Below are positions 17,371-25,792 of a stretch of DNA of 64,000 bases, piece after piece; position 1 is the stretch's first letter; every line of letters starts with the position of its first letter. The notes under the pieces were generated by a model. It did no database searches and had not been told where the DNA came from. It saw only the letters and a program-made list of their open reading frames with translations. A program made the translations under genes and the position numbers. The stretch is taken from assembly GCA_965369125.1 (NCBI GenBank), contig CBDUPN010000002.1, positions 1 to 64,000 of the forward strand, written 5' to 3'. Origin of the DNA: Aureibaculum sp965369125. GTDB lineage: Bacteria; Bacteroidota; Bacteroidia; Flavobacteriales; Flavobacteriaceae.

Positions 17371-18350
17371 TGAGTGCTAATTATCCTATCAAATTTCGTC
17401 CTATACTAAAAAAACGGATCTGGGGTGGCGATAAATTGGTGAATATTTTAAATAAGAAATCTCAAAAAAGAAATATTGGAGAAAGTTGGGAATTGTCAGA
17501 TGTTGAAGGAGATACTTCAATTGTTGTTAATGGCAAACTAAAGGGAAAATCACTACAGTATTTAATGAGCACCTATAAAAGTGCACTGGTAGGTAAGAAG
17601 GTGTATAAAAAATTTGGAAAAAGATTCCCTTTATTAATTAAATTTATTGATGCCAGGGAAGCTTTAAGTATTCAATTGCACCCCGATGATAAACTTGCCA
17701 AAGAACGACATAATTCATTCGGTAAGACAGAAATGTGGTATGTTATGGATGCCGACGAGGAAGGAAATTTAATAGTCGGCTTTAAAAAGGATATAACAAA
17801 AGCCCAATTTTTAAACCATCTAAAAAATAAAACACTTTTAAAAATATTGAATGTTGATCCTGTTAAAAAGGGAGATGTTTACTTTATTCCAACGGGTAGG
17901 GTTCATGCTATCGGAGCAGGAGTCTTGCTGGCTGAAATTCAACAAACTAGTGATGTTACCTATCGGGTTTATGATTGGGACAGGGTTGATGACAAGGGAA
18001 GATCAAGGGAATTACATACGGATTTAGCACTTGATGCTATCGATTATAAAGCTCAGGAACAATATAATACAGATTATAATAAAACTTTAAATAAACCATC
18101 TAATGTTATTGATTGTAAATATTTTACAACAAATATAATTTCTATAGATGATGAAATAGATATCGATCATAGCAGTAAAGATTCTTTTGTTATTTATTTA
18201 TGTGTTGATGGTAATGTTTCGATTAAATTCCACATGAATAAGAAAGTAAATTTAAAGAAAGGAGAGACCGTTTTAATTCCGGCTGAACTAGATAATATAG
18301 CTATTTCATCTGAAGGCTTATCCGAACTATTAGAAGTATACATTAAGTAA
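17370..18350 (+). CDS. manA: Mannose-6-phosphate isomerase, class I
   Basis: A 326-residue cupin enzyme interconverting mannose 6-phosphate and fructose 6-phosphate. Zn-binding motifs are IQLHPDDKLA and KTEMWYVMDA, and the catalytic-region segment FIPTGRVHAIGAGVLLAEIQQ is typical. RVYDWDRVDDKGRSRELH matches the short Firmicutes/Bacteroidota class. It is the second gene of a run of four with 0-1 base spacing. Confidence 0.94.
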   Translation: MSANYPIKFRPILKKRIWGGDKLVNILNKKSQKRNIGESWELSDVEGDTSIVVNGKLKGKSLQYLMSTYKSALVGKKVYKKFGKRFPLLIKFIDAREALSIQLHPDDKLAKERHNSFGKTEMWYVMDADEEGNLIVGFKKDITKAQFLNHLKNKTLLKILNVDPVKKGDVYFIPTGRVHAIGAGVLLAEIQQTSDVTYRVYDWDRVDDKGRSRELHTDLALDAIDYKAQEQYNTDYNKTLNKPSNVIDCKYFTTNIISIDDEIDIDHSSKDSFVIYLCVDGNVSIKFHMNKKVNLKKGETVLIPAELDNIAISSEGLSELLEVYIK

Positions 18351-19042
18351 TGACCAATTATAAAAACATTAAAGTAATTGCCCTCGATGCCGATGATACT
18401 TTGTGGGTAAATGAAACCTATTTCAGGGAGACTGAAGAAAAGTTTATTAAGTTATTATCGGGATATGAAACGGCAGACAGATTAGAGCAAGAGCTTTTTA
18501 TGAAAGAAATGAATAATCTTCATTTGTACGGTTATGGGATCAAAGGGTTTATGTTATCGATGGTAGAATCGGCCTTGGAACTTTCCAATTATAAGATCAG
18601 CAATGAAGACATCCACCAAATCATTATATTAGGAAAGGAGATGCTAGAAAAGCCCATAGAACTGTTAGAGGGGGTTGAGAAAACCTTAAAAGCTTTAAAA
18701 CCTAAGTATAGATTAATTCTAGCCACTAAAGGAGATCTGTTAGACCAGGAAAGAAAACTTGAAAAGTCAGATCTTAATAAGTATTTCCATCACATTGAGG
18801 TGTTGAGCGATAAAAAGCCCGAAAACTATAAAAAAATGTTAGCCCATCTTGATATTAAGCCAGATGAATTTTTAATGGTAGGCAATTCTTTAAAGTCTGA
18901 TATTTTACCAATACTAGAAATAGGAGCGAGGGCCATACACGTTCCGTTTCATACTACCTGGGAACATGAGAAGGTTGAGCATGACGGAAATGGTTACAAA
19001 ACTGTTGAAAAACTAGATGAAATATTAAAATTCTTATTATAA
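18350..19042 (+). CDS. HAD family hydrolase
   Basis: A 230-residue haloacid dehalogenase-fold phosphatase. Motif I is IALDADDTLW (Asp nucleophile), motif II is LATKGD, and motifs III/IV include SDKKPENY and MVGNSLKSDI. The cap is a small helical C1 cap between motifs I and II. The substrate is unknown; position next to manA suggests a sugar phosphate, but that is only inference. It overlaps manA by one base. Confidence 0.88.
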   Translation: MTNYKNIKVIALDADDTLWVNETYFRETEEKFIKLLSGYETADRLEQELFMKEMNNLHLYGYGIKGFMLSMVESALELSNYKISNEDIHQIIILGKEMLEKPIELLEGVEKTLKALKPKYRLILATKGDLLDQERKLEKSDLNKYFHHIEVLSDKKPENYKKMLAHLDIKPDEFLMVGNSLKSDILPILEIGARAIHVPFHTTWEHEKVEHDGNGYKTVEKLDEILKFLL

Positions 19043-19666
19043 ATGAAAGAGCTCGATATAGAAAACTGGAATAGAAAACAGCACTATCACTTTTTTAATC
19101 AGTTCGATGATCCATATTTTGCAGTCACCGTAGATTTTGATGTTACGAATACGTTTAAATATTCAAAAAATAAGGACATTTCATTTTTTGCATTGTATTT
19201 ACATGCTTGTATGAAAGCCATCAATAGCATAGAGAATTTAAAATATAGGATACAAGATGGAAAAGTAATCATACACGATGTGATACATGCTTCACCTACG
19301 ATTTTAAGAGATGATAATACCTTTGGGTTCTCATTTATCTATTTTGACGAAGATTTTATAATATTCAATAAGAACTTAGAATCAGAGAAGCATAGAATAT
19401 TAAATACTACAGAGATGTTTCCTAAACAAAACACCATAGATTGTATCTATTGTTCGGCGCTACCATGGATCAACTTTACCGGACATAAAGAGCCTTTATT
19501 CGGAGTAAAAAAAGAATCGGTACCGAAATTAGCATTTGGCAAATATGTTAAAAAAGAAGAAAAATTAATGATGCCTGTATCGATTGCTGTAAACCATGCC
19601 TTAGTTGATGGTTATCATGTAGGGTTATTTGCAAAAAAATTTCAAGAATTATTAGATAATAATTAA
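19043..19666 (+). CDS. Chloramphenicol acetyltransferase-like acyltransferase
   Basis: A 207-residue member of the CAT fold. The catalytic motif is retained as NHALVDGYHVG (His185, structural Asp189), with Asn in place of the usual first His. The transition-state Ser lies in YCSALPWINFTG (S138). The trimer-interface fold pattern and length are normal. Whether it acetylates chloramphenicol is unknown; a chromosomal place directly behind manA and a HAD gene, with no mobile element, argues for a housekeeping acyl acceptor. Starts immediately after the stop of the HAD gene. Confidence 0.83.
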   Translation: MKELDIENWNRKQHYHFFNQFDDPYFAVTVDFDVTNTFKYSKNKDISFFALYLHACMKAINSIENLKYRIQDGKVIIHDVIHASPTILRDDNTFGFSFIYFDEDFIIFNKNLESEKHRILNTTEMFPKQNTIDCIYCSALPWINFTGHKEPLFGVKKESVPKLAFGKYVKKEEKLMMPVSIAVNHALVDGYHVGLFAKKFQELLDNN

Positions 19667-19690
19667 TCACATTATGTGCGCAAATTAACT

Positions 19691-19698
19691 TAAATTTG
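19691..19698 (+). promoter_or_regulatory. Candidate -7 element for the 19721 gene
   Basis: TAAATTTG matches TAnnTTTG and ends 22 bases before the ATG at 19721. Confidence 0.55.
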
Positions 19699-19720
19699 CA
19701 AAAATTTTAAACCAGAATTT

Positions 19721-19990
19721 ATGGCAAGTGTAAAAAACTTAAAAAAAGATATTAATATAGTTTTATCAGATATTATTGAAGAGTGTTATCTATGGCAAAT
19801 GTTACAAGAGGACCCAAAAAAAGCAGATAAAGCCGAAAAAATTATTGATGAGGCTATTGAAACTTTCGATGAGTTGATTGTGAAAGTAAATGATAAAAAG
19901 GTTGAAAATAAAAAGGCACATTTTAAGTCGATAAGTGCCGATCTAGAAAAAAAGGCAAATGTCCTTTTGTCAAAAATTGAGAAGCTATAA
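19721..19990 (+). CDS. Small helical protein, function unknown
   Basis: An 89-residue Lys/Glu-rich protein, almost entirely predicted helical, with no signal peptide and one Cys. It could be a helical hairpin or coiled coil (residues about 1-45 and 50-89). I recognise no named domain, though proteins of this kind are common in Flavobacteriia. It has its own candidate promoter, and codon use resembles its neighbours, so it is likely a real gene. Confidence 0.7.
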   Translation: MASVKNLKKDINIVLSDIIEECYLWQMLQEDPKKADKAEKIIDEAIETFDELIVKVNDKKVENKKAHFKSISADLEKKANVLLSKIEKL

Positions 19991-20099
19991 TTAACTGTTA
20001 AATAACGGTTTATTAATGTTTAGAAATTTTAACATTTTGATTGCAATTTTTTTGGTAAATTTACGTTGTACTATTTTAGCCAATTAAACCCAATTTCGT

Positions 20100-20294
20100 A
20101 TGGCGAGAGCAATATTCGAATACACTAAAACAGTCTTGAAAAAAGTAAGTTTTAATGTAGAATTATTTTGCAAAGAGTTAGAAAAAGCCGTAATCAGACT
20201 GCTACCCTTTGAAATTCAAGAATTGAAAATATGGTTGCGAGAGTTTACAGCTAGTAGACCAGAACTCTATGTAAGTTTAGCTATAGTAAAATAA
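20100..20294 (+). CDS. Very small basic protein, function unknown
   Basis: A 64-residue protein with mixed helical character: N-terminal EYTKTVLKKVSFN, then FCKELEKAVIRLLPFEIQELKIWL. The pattern of alternating charged and hydrophobic residues suggests an amphipathic helix bundle. No family recognised. It is flanked by a 105-base upstream gap and a strong terminator at 20301-20325, so it reads as a monocistronic transcription unit. Confidence 0.65.
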   Translation: MARAIFEYTKTVLKKVSFNVELFCKELEKAVIRLLPFEIQELKIWLREFTASRPELYVSLAIVK

Positions 20295-20300
20295 AATTAA

Positions 20301-20325
20301 AGGAGCCATTATGGCTCCTTTTTTA
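20301..20325. terminator. Bidirectional intrinsic terminator between the 64-aa gene and oxyR
   Basis: Stem AGGAGCCA / TGGCTCCT with a three-base loop, flanked by a T-run on the + strand and an A-run on the left arm that acts as T-run for the minus strand. The stop codon of oxyR (20309-20311) lies in the loop, so the last OxyR codons form one arm. Confidence 0.85.
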
Positions 20326-21262
20326 TTTTTTGTAGGGGACTAATTATTTTTACATCATTAAAAGAAATGATGCCTCTGATAGTTGCGTCTATGGTATTTT
20401 TTAACGCTTCAATTAACTGAATTTTGAGTTGTGATTTATGATAAATTAGGCTCACTTCTCTGGACGGAACAGGACTTTCGAAATTCCTTAAATATTTTTT
20501 ATCGCTTTCATTTAGATCTAAGGTCTGTAAATAGGGAAGTAGGGTCATTCCCAGTCCTTCTTTCGATAATTTTATCAAGGTATTAAAGCTGCCACTTTCT
20601 AATTTAAAATGATTCGGGAGCTCTTTTTTAAAAGACCCGCATAAATTCAAAATGATATCCCTAAAGCAATGACCATCTTCTAGAAGTAATATATCATCGA
20701 TAATCAGATCTTCAACAGATAATTTTTTTTCAGCATATAATCTGTGATTTTCATTTACGAATCCAACGAAAGGCTCATAATAAAGAACACGTTCTTTAAT
20801 GGCATGATCTTCAAGCGGAGTGGCGGCAATGCCCGCATCTAAATGACCTTCAATTAATTTTTTGATCATTTCGTCGGTTGTAAGCTCTTCAATGATAAGG
20901 TTTACTTTACTGTATTTATTGATAAAGGTCTTTAAAAATAAGGGCAGTAAAGAAGGCATTACTGTTGGGATAATACCCAGTTTGAATTCTCCTCCTATAA
21001 ACCCTTTTTGTTGATCTACAATGTCACTAATTCTGTTGCTTTCGTCAACTATAACCTTCGCTTGTTGAATTATTTTTTCACCAATAGAGGTTAATTGGAT
21101 GGGTTTCTTTTTACGGTTGAAAATGACCACATTTAATTCTTCTTCAAGCTTTTGGATTTGCATGCTAAGTGTGGGCTGTGTAACAAAACATTTTTCTGAA
21201 GCTATGGTGAAATTTTGATATTCTGCCACCGCGAGAACATATTTTAATTGGGTAATGGTCAT
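20309..21262 (-). CDS. oxyR: LysR-family hydrogen peroxide sensor OxyR
   Basis: A 317-residue transcription regulator. The N-terminal HTH is TITQLKYVLAVAEYQNFTIA with TQPTLSMQIQKLEEEL. The redox pair is C199 and C208 in LLEDGHCFRDIILNLC, exactly the E. coli OxyR numbering, and the GHCFRD motif is diagnostic. Oxidation to the disulfide should activate target genes. Divergent from dps, a classic OxyR target, with a shared 106-base control region. The C-terminal tail is about 12 residues longer than E. coli OxyR. Confidence 0.94.
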   Translation of the reverse strand: MTITQLKYVLAVAEYQNFTIASEKCFVTQPTLSMQIQKLEEELNVVIFNRKKKPIQLTSIGEKIIQQAKVIVDESNRISDIVDQQKGFIGGEFKLGIIPTVMPSLLPLFLKTFINKYSKVNLIIEELTTDEMIKKLIEGHLDAGIAATPLEDHAIKERVLYYEPFVGFVNENHRLYAEKKLSVEDLIIDDILLLEDGHCFRDIILNLCGSFKKELPNHFKLESGSFNTLIKLSKEGLGMTLLPYLQTLDLNESDKKYLRNFESPVPSREVSLIYHKSQLKIQLIEALKNTIDATIRGIISFNDVKIISPLQKIKKEP

Positions 21263-21267
21263 TATAG

Positions 21268-21305
21268 TATCAATTTTGATGATAAAAATATAAAAACTAT
21301 CAATT
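21268..21305. promoter_or_regulatory. Direct repeat in the oxyR-dps control region (candidate OxyR site)
   Basis: TATCAATT occurs at 21268-21275 and again at 21298-21305, exactly 30 bases apart, about three helical turns. The first copy is part of ATCAA-N2-TTGAT, the second of the palindrome TCAATTGA. It does not fit the ATAG/CTAT spacing of the E. coli OxyR site. Confidence 0.4.
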
Positions 21306-21336
21306 GAATTTATAGTAAAAATGTATTTTGTTTAAT

Positions 21337-21344
21337 TAAATTTG
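21337..21344 (+). promoter_or_regulatory. Candidate -7 element for dps
   Basis: TAAATTTG matches TAnnTTTG and ends 24 bases before the dps ATG. A second, weaker TATTTTG lies 13 bases upstream. Confidence 0.5.
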
Positions 21345-21368
21345 TAATGAATTTAAAATCAATTATTT

Positions 21369-21839
21369 ATGAATACAATGATATTAGGATTAAATGAAAA
21401 GAAAATCAATGAATTAGCAGTCGATTTGAACGAATTATTGGCAAATTTTCAAATTTATTATCAAAATTTGAGGGGTTTGCACTGGAATATCAAAGGAAAA
21501 TCTTTTTTTGAATTGCATGTAAAATTTGAAGAATTATATACCGATGCTCAATTAAAAGTGGATATGATTGCCGAACGAATTTTAACCTTGGAGGGAGTAC
21601 CATTGCATACTTTTACTGACTATGAGAATTTAGCTTCGGTACCTGTTGGTAAGAACATTTCAAAAGATGTTGAAGCGGTAAAATTGGTTGTTCATTCTTT
21701 GAACGAATTGATAAAAATAGAAAGAACAATTTTAGATAAATCTGCGGCTGCCGATGATGAAGGTACCAACACGCTGATGAGTGATTTTATAGCAGAACAG
21801 GAAAAAACTATATGGATGATGAAAGCTTGGTTAGGCTAG
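21369..21839 (+). CDS. dps: DNA-binding ferritin-like protein Dps
   Basis: A 156-residue Dps that should form a dodecamer, oxidise Fe(II) with H2O2 and protect DNA. The inter-subunit ferroxidase ligands are all in place by spacing: H38 and H50 (GLHWNIKG, FFELH), E54, D65 and E69. The N-terminus is short and not Lys-rich, so DNA binding may be weak. Divergent from oxyR and probably its target. A second in-frame ATG at 21378 is possible. Confidence 0.95.
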   Translation: MNTMILGLNEKKINELAVDLNELLANFQIYYQNLRGLHWNIKGKSFFELHVKFEELYTDAQLKVDMIAERILTLEGVPLHTFTDYENLASVPVGKNISKDVEAVKLVVHSLNELIKIERTILDKSAAADDEGTNTLMSDFIAEQEKTIWMMKAWLG

Positions 21840-21853
21840 AGACATTAAGGATA

Positions 21854-21877
21854 ATTGGTGGTCTTATGGCCACCAAT
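21854..21877. terminator. Stem-loop between dps and the acyltransferase gene
   Basis: ATTGGTGG pairs with CCACCAAT across an eight-base loop. It lies 15 bases after the dps stop and 5 bases before the end of the convergent plsC-like gene. There is no clear T-run, so intrinsic termination is uncertain. Confidence 0.5.
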
Positions 21878-21881
21878 GTAT

Positions 21882-22694
21882 CTAGTACATATCCCAAAAC
21901 TTACGCTGTTTATTCAATGCTTCTTCTTCTTTGGCATAATCTTCAACGGCCTCAACTTTCAAAAAAGATGGATGTTGTTCTATAGCAAATTGTAATTTTT
22001 CTACGATATTCTGTACCGAATCATTTTCATAGTCAATTTCTAGTGGTTCTTTGATCACCATCGATTGCAGTACCCCCCGTTTCTTTACTTGTAAGCCTTT
22101 TTTGTCATAAGCCCTTCTAAACCCATCAATAACGATTGGAATTACGATAGGTTTATATTCTTTAATAATGTGAGCTGTGCCGCGTCTGATCGGTTTAAAA
22201 GGTGTTGTCGTTCCCTGTGGAAAGGTTATTACCCATCCATCTTCTAGCGCTTTCCCGATATTGCTGATGTCAGACATCTTTACCTTTCTGTTTACATCTT
22301 TTCCTTGACTTCGCCATGTTCTTTCAATAGAAATTGACCCGGTATAAGCAAATAACTTTGGGAGTAAACCCGATTTCATTGTTTCAAGGGCTGCTACATA
22401 ATATATATTTAGTTTCGGCTGCCAGATATAACCTATATTCTTAATATTATCAACCCTTCCATGTAATGTGGCGTTAAAAACGTGTAACATAGCGGCAACA
22501 TCTGCAAAATAGGTTTGATGATTTGAAACAAATAATACCCCGGTATCGGGCAATTCTTTTAGATATTCCGATCCTTCAATATTTAATTTATTAAACCCTT
22601 GATAACGCTGGTGTGATATAATACCTAAAATTCGTATTAAAAATTTTTTAAGAAATAATGCATTGCCAAAAGGATCTTGCCTGAACAATTTCAT
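21882..22694 (-). CDS. Lysophospholipid acyltransferase (PlsC family)
   Basis: A 270-residue acyltransferase for membrane lipid synthesis. The catalytic His/Asp motif reads SNHQTYFADV, with one residue more between His and Asp than the classic HX4D; I have seen this form in Bacteroidota homologues. The glycerol-phosphate binding region includes ITFPQGTTTPF (FPEGT-like with Gln for Glu). Those two changes make the substrate uncertain: it may acylate an unusual lipid rather than phosphatidate precursors. Confidence 0.82.
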   Translation of the reverse strand: MKLFRQDPFGNALFLKKFLIRILGIISHQRYQGFNKLNIEGSEYLKELPDTGVLFVSNHQTYFADVAAMLHVFNATLHGRVDNIKNIGYIWQPKLNIYYVAALETMKSGLLPKLFAYTGSISIERTWRSQGKDVNRKVKMSDISNIGKALEDGWVITFPQGTTTPFKPIRRGTAHIIKEYKPIVIPIVIDGFRRAYDKKGLQVKKRGVLQSMVIKEPLEIDYENDSVQNIVEKLQFAIEQHPSFLKVEAVEDYAKEEEALNKQRKFWDMY

Positions 22695-22721
22695 GAAGGT
22701 TTAAGTTGGGTGCTTAAAATC

Positions 22722-22729
22722 CAAATTTA
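22722..22729 (-). promoter_or_regulatory. Candidate -7 element for the PlsC-family gene
   Basis: TAAATTTG on the minus strand, 28 bases upstream of the ATG at 22694; matches TAnnTTTG. Confidence 0.5.
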
Positions 22730-22744
22730 CAAAAGAAATGTAAA

Positions 22745-23377
22745 TTATATAGATTTTAATAAGTCTTTAATTTCGCTAAGCATCATTGCAGTTGCACCCC
22801 AAACGGTGTAATCGTTTAATTTAAAGCAAGGTACATCGACATTCTTCATATAAGAAGTGCTTAAATTTTTACTAGTTAAAGAATTTTCATCTAAGAGTTC
22901 TTTTACATTAACTTCGATCAATCGCTCGACCTCTTCATTCGTTTTAAATCTGGGCTTTGTATTTATTAAGCCTAGAAACGGGGTGACCATAAAATTACTG
23001 GGAGGTATATAGGTTTTGGTCATCTCCCTAATGATTATTATGTCATTATTTGCAATGCCTATTTCTTCTTCTGTTTCCCGTAAAGCAGTATGCTGAAGTG
23101 AGGGGTCTTTTTTATCTTTTTTACCTCCAGGAAAGCTGATCTGTGAAGAATGAACACCGTTATAACTTGCTCTTAACATTAATAGTATGTTGGTCATATT
23201 ATCAATGCCCGGGTAAAATAGGGCTAGTACGGCAGAATCTTTTGGCTTTTGAGAAGCAATGTCTTCTAAAGAAAATCTTTTACGTAATAAAGGAGCCATT
23301 TTAAATTGCGATTCTAAACCACCCAATGGCTTTTCTTTTAATTTATAAATATCTGCTAAAAAAGAATCGAAGTCCAT
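22745..23377 (-). CDS. Nudix hydrolase, coenzyme A pyrophosphatase type
   Basis: A 210-residue Nudix enzyme that probably hydrolyses CoA or acyl-CoA to phosphopantetheine and 3',5'-ADP. The CoA-specific upstream motif is LMLRASYNGVHSSQISFPGG, followed by the Nudix box ending ALRETEEEIGI. The family (YeaB/NudL, NUDT7/8) is recognised by exactly this LLRS-H-GQISFPGG pattern. It is divergent from the dipeptidase gene. Confidence 0.85.
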   Translation of the reverse strand: MDFDSFLADIYKLKEKPLGGLESQFKMAPLLRKRFSLEDIASQKPKDSAVLALFYPGIDNMTNILLMLRASYNGVHSSQISFPGGKKDKKDPSLQHTALRETEEEIGIANNDIIIIREMTKTYIPPSNFMVTPFLGLINTKPRFKTNEEVERLIEVNVKELLDENSLTSKNLSTSYMKNVDVPCFKLNDYTVWGATAMMLSEIKDLLKSI

Positions 23378-23399
23378 TAAAAATTATAATTTTACTCAG

Positions 23400-23407
23400 C
23401 AAATTTA
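23400..23407 (-). promoter_or_regulatory. Candidate -7 element for the Nudix gene
   Basis: TAAATTTG on the minus strand, 23 bases upstream of the Nudix ATG. It lies in the 50-base gap shared with the divergent dipeptidase gene. Confidence 0.5.
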
Positions 23408-23427
23408 AGACTAATTATATTTTTGTA

Positions 23428-24606
23428 ATGAGGAAAATCCTAAAGATTCTATTAAAGTTCATAATATTAATAGCTGCCTTGTATATAGTGTTTACATTGA
23501 TTGCGCCTGGAATTATTGATAAAAAATATAATCCTGTTAGGAAAACTGCTCCATATAAAGTTCCAGAAAACGTTGATAAATTATATAAATCTTTAGATTT
23601 TGTTGCCGACATGCATTGCGATGCATTATTGTGGAACAGAGACTTGCTCGAGCATAACGATTTTGGTCAAGTAGATATTCCAAGAATGCTGGAAGCGAAT
23701 ATTGCCTTGCAGGCCTTTACCATTGTCACCAAATCACCTAAAGGTCAAAATTTCGATAAAAATACCGGAGAAACCGATAATATTACGACCTTGTCTATTG
23801 CACAAGGCCGAAACATCTCATCATGGTTCGATCTAAATGAAAGAGCCATAGACCAATGCAGTAAATTACACGATTTTGCTAGTAGATCGGATGGTAAGTT
23901 CCGTATTATTAACTCAAAAACGGACTTGCTGGAATATTTAGATGACCGGATGCGCAATAAACATATAACAGCAGGTTTTTTAGGTGTTGAAGGAGCACAT
24001 GCGCTTAATGGGAAAATAGAAAATATAGAAAAACTATTCGATGCCGGCGTTCGTATGATGGCGCCAACCCATTTTTTTGACAATAAACTTGGGGGTTCGG
24101 CGCATGGTATTTCAAAGGAAGGATTAACCGATTTTGGTAAAGAAGTGATTTTGGAGATGCAGCAAAAAAATATGATAGTAGACATTGCTCATAGTTCTTC
24201 AAAGATGGTAGATGATATCCTATCCATAACCACCAAACCGGTAATAAGTTCTCATACAGGTGTTAAAGGAACGTGCAACAGTGTTCGAAACTTATCTGAT
24301 GATCACATTAAGGGAATCGCTAAAACCGGTGGATTAATATCCATTGCCATGTTCGAAACTGCTGTTTGCGGACAAGATGCCTATGCAACAGCCAAGGCCA
24401 TAAAATATGTAATTGATCTGGTGGGACCAGATCATGTAGCTTTGGGCTCTGATTTTGATGGTTCGGTGATTACTCCATTCGATATTACAGGTTTACCTTT
24501 AATTGTTAATGAACTGATTAAATTAGATATTTCTGAAGAAAATATACAAAAGGTGATGGGGGGAAATGTTAAACGGTTTATGTTAGAAAATTTACCTGAA
24601 AATTAG
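23428..24606 (+). CDS. Membrane dipeptidase, peptidase family M19
   Basis: Zn-dependent dipeptidase. The ATG at 23428 begins an N-terminal anchor (ILKILLKFIILIAALYIVF), whereas a reading frame from 23326 would overlap the divergent Nudix gene and hide the anchor. M19 metal-binding motifs: FVADMHCDALLW, GVEGAHAL, MAPTHFFDN, VDIAHSSSKMVDDI, VISSHTGVKGTCNSVRNLSDDH and GLGSDFDG-like ALGSDFDGS. Anchored with the domain on the periplasmic side, it may trim dipeptides, including D-Ala-containing or Cys-Gly-type ones. Confidence 0.9.
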   Translation: MRKILKILLKFIILIAALYIVFTLIAPGIIDKKYNPVRKTAPYKVPENVDKLYKSLDFVADMHCDALLWNRDLLEHNDFGQVDIPRMLEANIALQAFTIVTKSPKGQNFDKNTGETDNITTLSIAQGRNISSWFDLNERAIDQCSKLHDFASRSDGKFRIINSKTDLLEYLDDRMRNKHITAGFLGVEGAHALNGKIENIEKLFDAGVRMMAPTHFFDNKLGGSAHGISKEGLTDFGKEVILEMQQKNMIVDIAHSSSKMVDDILSITTKPVISSHTGVKGTCNSVRNLSDDHIKGIAKTGGLISIAMFETAVCGQDAYATAKAIKYVIDLVGPDHVALGSDFDGSVITPFDITGLPLIVNELIKLDISEENIQKVMGGNVKRFMLENLPEN

Positions 24607-24618
24607 AAAGTAAACCCA

Positions 24619-24626
24619 TAAATTTG
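24619..24626 (+). promoter_or_regulatory. Candidate -7 element for bshA
   Basis: TAAATTTG matches TAnnTTTG, ending 23 bases before the bshA ATG. Confidence 0.55.
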
Positions 24627-24649
24627 CGACTACGAAATAAAAATAAATT

Positions 24650-25783
24650 ATGAAAATAGGAATTGTATGCTATCCAACGTACGGAGGTAGTGGGGTTGTA
24701 GCAACCGAATTAGGTAAGGCATTGGCGGACAAGGGACATGAAGTACACTTTATAACCTACAACCAACCGGTTCGTTTAAGTTCTTTATCTCAGAACATCC
24801 ACTTCCATGAAGTTTTTGTTGAAGAGTATCCATTGTTTCATTACCAGCCTTATGAATTGGCATTATCAAGTAAGTTGGTAGCCATGGTTAAACTATTTGA
24901 TATCGAGATCTTGCATGTACATTATGCCATTCCGCACGCCTATGCCGCTTACATGGCCAAGCAAATGCTTAAAGAATATGGCATAGATATTCCCATTGTA
25001 ACTACTTTACACGGAACAGACATTACCTTGGTGGGAAGTCATCCAAATTATAAAACAGCAGTTGAATTTAGTATTAATAAATCCGACAGCGTTACAGCGG
25101 TTTCGGAAAGCTTAAAAAAAGATACCCTTCGACTGTTCAAAATCAAAAAGGATATTAAGGTGATTTATAATTTTATTGATTTTGAAAAATATGCAATGTT
25201 GGGTGATGCCGAATGTGAAAGAGGTGCCTTGGCGAAAGATAATGAGAGAATAATAACACATATCAGTAATTTTAGACCGGTAAAACGTATTTCAGATGTC
25301 ATCGCTATATTTTATAAAGTACAACAAAAAATAGACGCCAAATTGTTAATGGTAGGTGATGGGCCGGAACGTGATAAAGCTGAAAAAAAGGCCATTGAAC
25401 TTGGCATTGGTGAAAAAGTGATGTTTTTGGGAAATACAAGTGAATTAAATAAGATACTCTGTCTGTCTGACCTCTTTTTATTACCTTCTGAAACAGAAAG
25501 TTTCGGATTGGCAGCATTAGAAGCCATGGCTGCTAAAACACCTGTAATATCAACGAATTCGGGTGGTTTGCCCGAAGTAAATATGAACGGGAAAACTGGG
25601 TATCTAAGTAATGTTGGTGATATAGATGAAATGGCAAATAATGCCATTTATATCCTTGAAGATAATAATAGATTGAAAGAATTTAAGATGAATGCCTTCA
25701 ACTTCGCGAAGAAGTTCTCCATAGAAAATATTTTACCCCTGTATGAAGATGTTTATAGGGCTGTGAAAGAAGATTGTTGTTAA
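24650..25783 (+). CDS. bshA: N-acetyl-alpha-D-glucosaminyl L-malate synthase
   Basis: First enzyme of bacillithiol synthesis: joins GlcNAc from UDP-GlcNAc to L-malate. A 377-residue GT4 glycosyltransferase with the BshA-specific start IGIVCYPTYGGSGVVATELG, then VHYAIPHAYAAYMA and TTLHGTDITLVG. The nucleotide-sugar site is SETESFGLAALEAMA with ISNFRPVKR. bshB and bshC are not in the window. The bacilliredoxin-like gene at 60649 fits a bacillithiol-using cell. Confidence 0.94.
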   Translation: MKIGIVCYPTYGGSGVVATELGKALADKGHEVHFITYNQPVRLSSLSQNIHFHEVFVEEYPLFHYQPYELALSSKLVAMVKLFDIEILHVHYAIPHAYAAYMAKQMLKEYGIDIPIVTTLHGTDITLVGSHPNYKTAVEFSINKSDSVTAVSESLKKDTLRLFKIKKDIKVIYNFIDFEKYAMLGDAECERGALAKDNERIITHISNFRPVKRISDVIAIFYKVQQKIDAKLLMVGDGPERDKAEKKAIELGIGEKVMFLGNTSELNKILCLSDLFLLPSETESFGLAALEAMAAKTPVISTNSGGLPEVNMNGKTGYLSNVGDIDEMANNAIYILEDNNRLKEFKMNAFNFAKKFSIENILPLYEDVYRAVKEDCC

Positions 25784-25792
25784 TTTTTCTAT

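Noticed and set aside
19043..19666. Acquired chloramphenicol resistance gene
   Set aside because: The gene sits in a tight chromosomal unit without mobile elements, and its base composition matches the neighbours. A resistance role is not supported.
19993..20010. AACTGTTA/TAACGGTT hairpin as a terminator
   Set aside because: The stem needs a G-U pair, the loop is only two bases and no T-run follows.
23418..23425. TATTTTTG -7 element for the dipeptidase gene
   Set aside because: It ends two bases before the ATG, so it could serve only a leaderless transcript; not listed as a feature.
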